Shown here in pieces: positions 1-7,450 of a stretch of 28,985 nucleotides of DNA. The notes under the pieces are model-generated. The model made no database searches and was not told the origin of the DNA. It was given only the letters and a program-made list of their open reading frames with translations. The stretch lies in contig CAVQRC010000042.1 in the NCBI GenBank assembly GCA_963715045.1, forward strand, positions 1 to 28,985. Direction: 5' to 3'. This stretch comes from CAVQRC01 sp963715045. Its GTDB lineage: Bacteria; Planctomycetota; Planctomycetia; Pirellulales; Lacipirellulaceae. How positions within the stretch are numbered: position 1 is the first letter of the stretch; each line of letters opens with the position of its first letter. The translations under genes were made by a program, and so were the position numbers.

Positions 1-388
1 TGAGTTATTTCGATAGCGCCTTGAGTTTCGGAATTATCCGCGGCGGCCACATCGACTACTGCGTCCTGGGAGGCATGCAGGTGGATGTCGAGGGAAACCT
101 GGCCAATTGGATGATCCCTGGTCAGAAAGTGACCGGGATGGGTGGCGCGATGGACCTGGTCCACGGGGCCAAGCGGGTGATCGTGATGCTCGGCCATTTT
201 TCCAAGCGGGGTCAATGCAAGCTCATGCAGCGGTGCGATCTGCCACTGACCGGAATGTGCGTCGTCGATACGATCGTTACCGAGCTGGGAATCTTCGCGC
301 TGCTGGAGCGCGGTTTCGCGTGCAGCGATTGGCCCCAGGGGTGGCTGTCGGCGACCTTGGGATCGACCAGGCGTTACTCGAACACTGA
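1..388 (+). CDS. scoB: 3-oxoacid CoA-transferase subunit B, 3' part, one frameshift
   Basis: This is the C-terminal part of the B subunit of a two-subunit 3-oxoacid (succinyl-CoA:acetoacetate) CoA-transferase, which moves CoA between succinate and a 3-oxoacid in ketone-body or short-chain acid metabolism. The reading frame is already open at the left edge, so the 5' end lies outside the window. The visible family signature runs from SFGIIRGGH through NLANWMIPG, GMGGAMDLV and VIVMLGHFSK to VVTELGIF. After about base 311 the frame must change: the expected tail (VQRLAPGVAVGDL) continues in another frame and stops at 386-388. One missing base in the GGTTT stretch explains this. The thiolase start follows 19 bases later, which fits an acetoacetate/acetoacetyl-CoA operon. 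Family assignment is firm. Whether the frameshift is real or an error is open. Confidence 0.85.
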
Positions 389-407
389 CTTCACCTGGGT
401 GCCAGGC

Positions 408-1591
408 ATGGCCCGTGCGATCTTTACTGCCGGCTTGAGGACGCCCTTTGGACTCGCATTGAAAGGTGCCTACCGCGACGTCCGCGCGGACGACTTGCTC
501 GTAGAACTCCTGCGGGCACACTTTTCGGATACGGGAGATTCCCCCTGGCGGTTGATCGCCGATCAAGTGGGCCTCGACGACGTGATCGTCGGCTGTGCCT
601 ATCCCGAGGGGGAACAGGGATTCAACGTTGCGCGGATGGCGGCCCTGGGAACGGGACTCGCCGCCCCCGGGATGACGGTCAATCGCCTGTGTGCGAGTAG
701 CCTCGAGGCGGTTGCCATCGCTGCGTCGCGAATCGAATCGGGCTGGGGGAAGGTGTACCTGACGGCCGGACTCGAATCGATGAGCCGCGTCCCACGTCGG
801 GGAGCCAATTTCTCGGAATCGGAGCAGATTCTCGCGACCGCCGCAGAGGCCTACATCGGGATGGGCGAAACAGCAGAAGTCGTCGCCCGTCAGTTTCCGG
901 ACATCACTCGTGGCCGCCAGGAAGACCTCGCCGCCCGGAGCCACGAACGGGCCGCCGCCGCCTACGACCGCGGGGATTACGAGCGTCAGATTCATCCGTT
1001 TCTTATCGACCGCGACGAATTCATCCGCGTGCCCGTCAATCGCGAGAAGATGGCCGGTCTGCAACCGGCGTTTTCCGCAGATGGGATCGTGACGGCTGCC
1101 ACCAGTTCGCCCCTCACAGACGGTGCGACCAGCGGGTGGGTCCTGGACCAGCAGACCGCGTACAGCCATGGCATCTCGCAGGGATTGGAGATCCTCGACT
1201 GCGTGGTATCGCACGTGGCACCGGAAGTCATGGGTTCGCTCGATCCCGGCCATTCGCGAGTTGTTCATCCGCCACGGGCTGCAGCCGGACGACGTTGCCG
1301 CCTACGAAATCAACGAGGCGTTCGCTGTCCAGGTCCTCGCCACGGTCGACGAACTTGGTCTACCTCTGGAACGCATCAATGCCTGGGGCGGCGCGATGGC
1401 CCTCGGTCATCCACTGGGCGCCAGTGGATTACGCCTGGTGATGACGTTGCACGACCGGTTGCTCGAGCGAGAACAACCCGGCGCCTCTCGGAATCGCGGC
1501 ACTCTGCGTCGGTGGCGGCCAGGGAATGGCGATGTTGGTCAGGGATCAGGGATCAGGGGTCAGGGGTCAGGTCCCCCGGCGTGTCCAATGA
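408..1591 (+). CDS. Acetyl-CoA acetyltransferase (thiolase), two frameshifts
   Basis: A thiolase-superfamily enzyme that forms or cleaves 3-oxoacyl-CoA. Catalytic elements are all present but spread over three frames. The nucleophilic Cys is at about residue 95 in NRLCASS (first frame, to about 1240). NEAFAVQ and the His motif GGAMALGHPLGASG follow in the second frame (about 1245-1479). The second active-site Cys in CVGGGQGMAML is in the third frame (from 1481). Treating each shift as one extra base gives about 393 residues, normal for the family. The last 16 or so residues (RDQGSGVRG onward) are encoded by a 7-bp repeat array, so the native stop was probably lost. ATG 408 matches the usual N-terminus (ARAIFTAGLRTPFG); no clear Shine-Dalgarno is seen. 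With scoB it would convert acetoacetate to acetyl-CoA. Substrate chain length cannot be told from the sequence. Confidence 0.85.
1541..1568. repeat. 7-bp tandem repeat at the end of the thiolase gene
   Basis: Four consecutive heptamers: AGGGATC twice, then AGGGGTC twice. They lie immediately after the conserved thiolase C-terminus and are read through before the stop at 1589-1591. This looks like repeat expansion into the 3' end of the gene. Confidence 0.8.
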
Positions 1592-1601
1592 GCTCCGGTC
1601 C

Positions 1602-1673
1602 CTCCCCGTCTCCCCGTCTCCCCGTCTCCCTGTCTCCTTGTCTCCCCGTCTCCTTGTCTCCTTGTCTCCCCGT
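1602..1673. repeat. 8-bp minisatellite between convergent genes
   Basis: Nine head-to-tail copies of an octamer, CTCCCCGT with variants CTCCCTGT and CTCCTTGT. It fills almost all of the gap between the thiolase stop and the astD stop. On the reverse strand it gives spurious GDKETGRR-type peptides. No function is visible. Confidence 0.9.
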
Positions 1674-1677
1674 CGGC

Positions 1678-3145
1678 TCACTCCATTCCCGGCGTCTTCT
1701 GCCCGGGCATCTGGAGCTTGGGACATTCCATCGAGGCCACTGGATAGGAGCAGTAGTCGGCGGCGAAATACGTCGCTCGGGTTGTGATTGCCGCTCTGGC
1801 CCACGCCGCCGAAGGGGGCCGCGGAGCTGCGCCGGTGAGCGGTTGATTCCAGTTGACGATTCCCGCCCGAATGCGATTGCGGAACGTCTCGTAGTCCTCT
1901 TCGTATTCGCTGAAGATACCGGCGGCCAGACCATATACAGTTCGGCTGGCTTCGATGATCGCTTCATCGAGGTCATCCACGCGAATCAGTTGTAGAAACG
2001 GACCAAAGATCTCGACGTCAGGGCGATCTTTAATGGATGTGGCATCCATCAGCCCGGGCCGCAGCAGAGTCTCGGAATTCTCCGCCTTCTCCACCGGGAC
2101 CAGGATCGACCCGCCTCGCTGGGCCAACTCCTCTTGCCAGGCAAGGACGCGATCGGCTGCCGCGGTGGAGATCACCGGGCCCAGGAACGGCTCGGGCTGT
2201 TGCGTGTAGTGCCCCACGCGGATCTGCGGCAATCGCTCGATCAGCCTGTCGAGGAACTCGCGATGGGGTCCCGCATCGGTCACGATCAGGCGGCGGGCAC
2301 AGACACATCGCTGACCTGACGTGATGAATGCCGACTGGATCGTCCAATACACGGCCGCCTCGACGTCGTCGATCCGATGCACGACGAGCGGATTGTTGCC
2401 TCCCATTTCGAGAGCCAGGATCGTCTCCGGTGGCGCCGGCGTACGACTCGTGAATCGCCTGACCCGTGGCGGAACTGCCCGTGAAGAAGAGACCGTCGAT
2501 GTCTTCGGCGGCGGCAAGCGCCTCCCCCACCTCCCGGTCGCCCTGAACGAGATTGATCACACCCGCCGGAAGGCCACTCGCTTCCCAAAGTTCTACAACC
2601 CGCTCGCCTACCGCGGGCGTCAGCTCGCTGGGTTTGAAGACCACCGTATTGCCGGCCAACAGCGCCGGTATGATGTGGCCGTTGGGAAGGTGGCCCGGCA
2701 GGTTGAACGGGCCAAATACAGCGACGACTCCGTGCGGTTTGAAGCGGGTCACGCTCGTCGCCTGACCGAACGGGACGGCCCGTCGCCGGCAACGTTCGGC
2801 GAAAGCCTCGATGGAAATCCCGATCTTCTTCGCCATCGCCCCGACTTCGCCCCGCGACTCCCATAGCGGCTTGCCGACCTCGCGGCTGATCAATTCGGCC
2901 ATCTCCTCGGAGTGCTGCTCGAGCTGCTGCTGAAACCTGTGGAGCGCATCCAGGCGTTGCTCGAGCGACAGCCGCGACCACTCATAAAAGGCGATTCGAG
3001 CCGCGGCGACCGCGTCCTCGACTTCACGCCGAGTCGTGGTCGTCTTTTCCCAGAGAACGTCGTTCCGGTACGGATCGACCGAGCGTAAGCTTGGACCCGA
3101 CCCGGCCCGCCAGCGGCCGTTGATAAAGTTCGCGAAGTTACCCAT
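1678..3145 (-). CDS. astD: Succinylglutamate-semialdehyde dehydrogenase, three frameshifts
   Basis: An aldehyde dehydrogenase of the AstD type, which oxidises N-succinylglutamate semialdehyde to N-succinylglutamate with NAD in the arginine succinyltransferase pathway. AstD-like features are the N-terminus NFINGRW, FGPFNLPGHLPNGH, LEMGGNNPLVV, the catalytic Cys in SGQRCVCARR, and the C-terminus NWNQPLTG...AADYCSYPVASME. Three indels break it: about 2435 (one extra base), about 1827 (one missing base; restoring it gives the family's GASSAAPFGGVG) and about 1773 (one extra base, after GNHNPS). Correcting them gives about 488 residues, the usual AstD length. ATG 3145 is 26 bases after the OPT transporter stop, so it is probably last in that operon. 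No other ast gene is in the window, so the pathway is inferred from this protein alone. Confidence 0.85.
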
Positions 3146-3171
3146 TTTGCCAAAAAGACCCCAGGGGTCAT

Positions 3172-5154
3172 TTACGGGGATTGTTTACGGACGGAGCTTC
3201 GATAGACCCAGGCGGCGACCACGAGTAGTGCAGCCAGGGAAACGGATTGGAGGACGCTTTCGCCCGTCGCCGCAGAGAGCCCCATTTCTTCGGTGATCGT
3301 ATTGCCGGCTTCGAAGGACGAGATGCCGAGGTAGGCCCGCACACCATCGGCGACGCCCAGCAGCGATTCACCGGCGATGATTCCCGAGGCGATCAATACC
3401 CCGCGGCGAGCGAATTCGGGCGAGCGGCCGCCGCCCGCTCGATCGACGCCACTGCGTACGAGTCCACCGATCAGGATGGGCACCGACAATTTCAGTGGCA
3501 AGTAGATTCCGACAGCAACGGGCATCACGTGGAGTCGATACCGGCTGCCGGCAGCGTGCAGCAGCTTATCAGCGACGAGCAGGGCAAGACCGATGGCGAT
3601 GCCCCATCCGACCATGTCCTTGGGCAACTCTCCATCAGGCGAGAAGAACCCTTCGGCCAGGGCGGCGAACAGTCCGGCCTGTGGTGCGGGCAGCGTCCTG
3701 CCGCCGATGCCGCCGTTCCCTTCGAGGATCGAGCCCTCGTGGAGGATCTGCATCACGGGTGCCATGACGAAGGCGGCCACGGTAACGCCGATGACCTGCA
3801 TGATCTGCTGGCTTCGCGGAGAGGCCCCAACGAGCTGGCCCGTCTTGAGATCGTTGCAGACATCCCCTGAGGTGCAGGCGACACAGCAGACGACACCGGC
3901 GACGCCCAGCGTGGCGACGATTCCAGCGGTACCGCCGAATCCGAACAAGCCAATCAGCGCGCCGCTGGCCAGGACGGCCGTGATGGTCATTCCAGACACG
4001 GGGCTGTTCGAGTTTCCGACGAGTCCCACGATGTAGCTCGCGACGGCGGCGAAGAAAAACGACATCACGAGCATCAGCAGCGTCGTGAGCAACGTCAGGC
4101 TCAGCGATCCGAGAAGCGCCGAGTAGATCCAGGCGATGAGCAAGACGCAGAGCGCGGCAAGAGCAAGAATGGCGGCACCGCTCAAGTTGCGTTGGGCCGG
4201 ATCGTCGATCGTGTCGTCGGGAGTACGGAGTACGACGTCGACGAGTTGCCCGAACGCGGCGGCGAGGCCGGCCCGCACCCGCCAGATCGAAGCCACCCCT
4301 CCGACGACCATCGCCCCGACTCCGATGTAGCGAACTTTCGTGCTCCAGATTTCCGCGGCCACGGCGACGGCCGAGGGTTCGGCGTTGAGCGACTCGGGCA
4401 CTCCCAGCAAGGGGATCGCGATCAACCACCCGATCGCGCCGCCCGCAAAGATCTGCGTCGCGATGGGAAGTGTGACGATGTAGCCCACGGAGAACAGAGC
4501 CGGGGAGATGTCGGCACCGCCATAGAACACGCGTTGGCCGCGGACGATCGCCACTTCGGCTGTCGAGCGAAACAGACCCGCCAGCGATTCGAGAAGTTTG
4601 AATCCTCCACCGACCGCCATGCCACCGATGATCAACCCGAGTCCTGAGGACGACGCGGTGGCGTCCCCGTGTGCGGCCGCGGTTCCGGCGCGGAGGACTT
4701 CGGCACAGGCCACGCCTTCGGGAAACCTCAGTTCCTCGTTGTCGACGACGAATACACGTCGCATCGGGATCATCAACAGCACGCCGAGCAGCCCTCCGGC
4801 CAGGGCGATCAGCGAGGTCGTCCAGAAGTCAAACTCCTTCCAGACCCCGGTCAACAGCAGGGCCGGCATCGTAAAGATGATTCCCGCCGCCAGCGATTCG
4901 CCAGCCGAGGCACTCGTTTGCACGAGATTCGACTCGAGAATCGACTTCCTGCGAAACAACCCCTGGAGAATGCCCATCGAGAGCACGGCCGCCGGAATGG
5001 ATGCCGAAACGGTCATCCCCGCCCGCAGGCCGAGATACACGTTGGCCGCACCCATCACGACCGACAGCACGATCCCCAGCAGAATTGCGGTGAACGTCAA
5101 TTCGACCGGTCGCGGTGCAGGTTCAAGATCGTGGCGGCCGGCAGGCGAACTCAT
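3172..5154 (-). CDS. OPT-family transporter
   Basis: A polytopic inner-membrane protein of about 660 residues from the oligopeptide transporter (OPT) superfamily, which carries small peptides or metal-chelate complexes with protons. Typical OPT segments are ANVYLGLRAGMTVSASIP near the N-terminus, ESNLVQTSASAGESLAAG, RFPEGVACAEVL, GNSNSPVSGMTI, GDVCNDLKTGQLVGASPRSQ and, near the C-terminus, GVLIASGIIAGESLLGV. Many hydrophobic segments run along its whole length. I chose ATG 5154 rather than the longer frame upstream, because the extension would overlap the preceding gene and lacks hydrophobic or conserved sequence. It lies 19 bases after the trimodular protein's stop and 26 before astD. The substrate is not predictable; peptides and metal-siderophore or nicotianamine-like chelates are both known for the family. 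Confidence 0.88.
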   Translation of the reverse strand: MSSPAGRHDLEPAPRPVELTFTAILLGIVLSVVMGAANVYLGLRAGMTVSASIPAAVLSMGILQGLFRRKSILESNLVQTSASAGESLAAGIIFTMPALLLTGVWKEFDFWTTSLIALAGGLLGVLLMIPMRRVFVVDNEELRFPEGVACAEVLRAGTAAAHGDATASSSGLGLIIGGMAVGGGFKLLESLAGLFRSTAEVAIVRGQRVFYGGADISPALFSVGYIVTLPIATQIFAGGAIGWLIAIPLLGVPESLNAEPSAVAVAAEIWSTKVRYIGVGAMVVGGVASIWRVRAGLAAAFGQLVDVVLRTPDDTIDDPAQRNLSGAAILALAALCVLLIAWIYSALLGSLSLTLLTTLLMLVMSFFFAAVASYIVGLVGNSNSPVSGMTITAVLASGALIGLFGFGGTAGIVATLGVAGVVCCVACTSGDVCNDLKTGQLVGASPRSQQIMQVIGVTVAAFVMAPVMQILHEGSILEGNGGIGGRTLPAPQAGLFAALAEGFFSPDGELPKDMVGWGIAIGLALLVADKLLHAAGSRYRLHVMPVAVGIYLPLKLSVPILIGGLVRSGVDRAGGGRSPEFARRGVLIASGIIAGESLLGVADGVRAYLGISSFEAGNTITEEMGLSAATGESVLQSVSLAALLVVAAWVYRSSVRKQSP

Positions 5155-5173
5155 CGAAGCTCGAGTGGTGACG

Positions 5174-7291
5174 TTACTTCTCGGTGGAGGGAGGTTGGAC
5201 GCGACCTGCCTTGAAGGGAAATTTTCGCGCTTTCCCGACGGCGTGGGCAACAAAGGCGACGTCACCGACGAGCGACTCCTCGCTGACCCGAATGTCGAAC
5301 TCCAGCGTGACCTGATCGCCGTATTCCGGTACGGCGAGCTCGAACGTGAGGCGATCGTTCTCGAGCCTGGCGGCTTGGATTGCGAGCTGGTTACCTCCGC
5401 TGGTCACGGTCCCCGAGAGCTTGCCTTCCGCGAGTTGGAGTGCAAGCTGTTCGGTCTGGTCACCCCGCTTCCATTCCCAGACTCCCGTCGGATCACAGGA
5501 GGGGTCGATGACTGTCGGACCGGTCGCCGCCGTTTCCGGAGGCAGGACGTCGAAAAAACCGATCATCATCTCTTCCCAGCTCTGGTCACCCCAGCGGACT
5601 GCCTTGGTGGGATCAGGATTTACGGGATTGTCCGCGGAGTTATCGAACGCGGCGGTACACACGATTCGCGTGCCGCGGGGGAGCAATCTGGGCTCCGCCA
5701 GTTCATAGCTGAGCTGCCAGTTGAAGTCGTACTTCGGGACGTCGAGGAGGATTTCCCTGCGGCCGTCGGGAAACTCGGCCTCGTACCGGAAGGCCGTGCC
5801 GCGGAGATGCATGTGAGGCGTCATGCTCTTGAGCAGCTCGTCTTTCCGCACGCGGTAGTCGGCAGTCACGAGATGCCGCGCCGCTCCAGGCGGGATCTCG
5901 AACCGCTGATTGATGGCGAGTCGCCCCTTGAGCAGCTTCTTGACCGCACTCTCTTCGGTAAAGGCGAAACCGACGTAACTGCGATCCAGATGGGGTGAAC
6001 CGTTGGGAGTGTAGTGCATCTCGAACACGAGTTGGCTGCCGGCCGGGACATACATGGCGATGCCGTCCTCCAGCCGGCAGGGGTCGGCACCAGGGGCGTA
6101 GCCGACCAGCATCGTACGATTCTCGAAACTACCGGGCTTCGTGCCGGGTGGCAGCACGTACACGATGATGTGATGGACCACTTCCCGGTTGTCCGGGCGG
6201 GCCTCGGCCGCGTAGATGTATTTGTCTTCTTCCCAGCCCGGGTCGACGTGGAAGTACTTGTAGTCCACGACACCTTCGGCCGGCACGGAGAACGGTTCGT
6301 CCTGCATGTAGACCACCTGATCCGGCTCCGGGATCCGCCAACCGGTAACGTACTGGGGCGGTTCGGGAAGATCGGCAGGGTCGCCTTCAGGCATCCCATT
6401 GGCTACCCAGGTCCGGATCAGCTGCTTTTCTTCGCTTGTCAGGCGGGCATCGTTCTTGAATTCGCCGTGGGCCGGATCCGCAAACCAGGGCGGCATCCGG
6501 TTGTCAGCGATGACCTCGAGAATCGTGTCTTCCCAGCCGACGACGTCTTCGTAGGCGGTGAGCGTAAACGGAGCAATTTCGGAATCCCGATGGCACTCCA
6601 CACACCTGGCATTGAAGATCCGTGCGATCTGGTTGGTGTAGGTCACCTCGCCCCGCGGTTCGACTTTCTTGACGCGACCGATCACGCAGCCGACGGCCAG
6701 CGTTTCCGGAACCGACACTTGCTTGCCGGCGAGCAGCTCGTCGATCGCGACGGCAAGATCCTGACGGTCGAATTTGTCGCGGGCGTATCCGACGCCGTAT
6801 TGATCGTCGATCCGACCGCGGTAGCGGATCGCGCGATTCTTATCCAGCACGAAGACCTCCGGAGTCCGCTCGGCGGAAAACTGGTCCGCGACGCGGTTAC
6901 CGACGTCTTTGAGCAGCGGGAACGGAATGTCGTAGCGATTCGCGTAGGCGGTCAGCTCCGTCATGCTGTCCTGAGTATTGGCGTTGATGCCAATGAATCC
7001 CACGTTCTTGTCGGCATAACGTCGATGCAGTTCGGCCAGCCGACCGGCATACAGCTTGGCCAGTGGACATTCGGTCCCCAGGAATACTACGACGACCAGC
7101 TCGCGATCGGCGTAGTCATCGAGCTTCCACGATCCACCCCGGTGACTGAGGAGTTCGAAAGATCCGATGGGGGTGAAAGAAGCTCCGTTTTCGGCGGGCA
7201 CCGCGAATGCGTTGGGGGTCCCGATCAGGATCGCGATCAGCAGGAAAGGCAGTCGGTTGCGAGTCTGGGGCAGATAGCGTTGGTGTGTCAT
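5174..7291 (-). CDS. Exported redoxin-cytochrome c-copper monooxygenase-like fusion protein
   Basis: A 705-residue exported protein with four parts. Residues 1-30 form a signal peptide (hydrophobic LPFLLIAILIG, cleavage near AFA). Residues 40-190 are a thioredoxin-fold redoxin/AhpC-TSA domain with Cys75 in GTECPLAK. Residues 215-300 are a c-type cytochrome-like segment with CVECH at 230-234 and a candidate distal ligand in RMPPW. Residues 315-585 resemble copper type II ascorbate-dependent monooxygenases (peptidylglycine hydroxylase type). That domain keeps the whole expected copper ligand set: HH 373-374, His426 in EMHY, HMH 493-495 and Met575/576 in WEEMMIGF. A beta-rich C-terminal domain (600-700) is unassigned. 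It heads the run with the OPT transporter and astD. Substrate is unknown; a hydroxylation fed by electrons through the haem and redoxin domains is inference. The longer frame is intact, so no indel is suspected. Confidence 0.88.
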   Translation of the reverse strand: MTHQRYLPQTRNRLPFLLIAILIGTPNAFAVPAENGASFTPIGSFELLSHRGGSWKLDDYADRELVVVVFLGTECPLAKLYAGRLAELHRRYADKNVGFIGINANTQDSMTELTAYANRYDIPFPLLKDVGNRVADQFSAERTPEVFVLDKNRAIRYRGRIDDQYGVGYARDKFDRQDLAVAIDELLAGKQVSVPETLAVGCVIGRVKKVEPRGEVTYTNQIARIFNARCVECHRDSEIAPFTLTAYEDVVGWEDTILEVIADNRMPPWFADPAHGEFKNDARLTSEEKQLIRTWVANGMPEGDPADLPEPPQYVTGWRIPEPDQVVYMQDEPFSVPAEGVVDYKYFHVDPGWEEDKYIYAAEARPDNREVVHHIIVYVLPPGTKPGSFENRTMLVGYAPGADPCRLEDGIAMYVPAGSQLVFEMHYTPNGSPHLDRSYVGFAFTEESAVKKLLKGRLAINQRFEIPPGAARHLVTADYRVRKDELLKSMTPHMHLRGTAFRYEAEFPDGRREILLDVPKYDFNWQLSYELAEPRLLPRGTRIVCTAAFDNSADNPVNPDPTKAVRWGDQSWEEMMIGFFDVLPPETAATGPTVIDPSCDPTGVWEWKRGDQTEQLALQLAEGKLSGTVTSGGNQLAIQAARLENDRLTFELAVPEYGDQVTLEFDIRVSEESLVGDVAFVAHAVGKARKFPFKAGRVQPPSTEK

Positions 7292-7450
7292 GCGAGAATT
7301 CAGCGGTGTGGGGCGACGGGCTGGTTGGGCGACTTATTCTACTGCGACCCATCACCTTCGGTGTAGGCCGGTCGGACGCAGCCCGGGGCCCGCGTATCGA
7401 GGGAATGCCACAGAGATCTCCGACAGCACGCCGCCGCGGTAGTCGCCGCG

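Noticed and set aside
1553..1976. Reverse-strand frames rich in GDKETGRRGD repeats
   Set aside because: They are translations of the 8-bp minisatellite and of the 3' end of astD in wrong frames.
4598..5998. 466-codon open frame on the + strand
   Set aside because: Crosses the junction of two clear reverse-strand genes (OPT transporter and trimodular protein); no family features.
6014..7366. 450-codon open frame on the + strand
   Set aside because: Antisense to the trimodular redoxin/cytochrome/monooxygenase gene, which has clear motifs along its length; a shadow of high-GC codon use.
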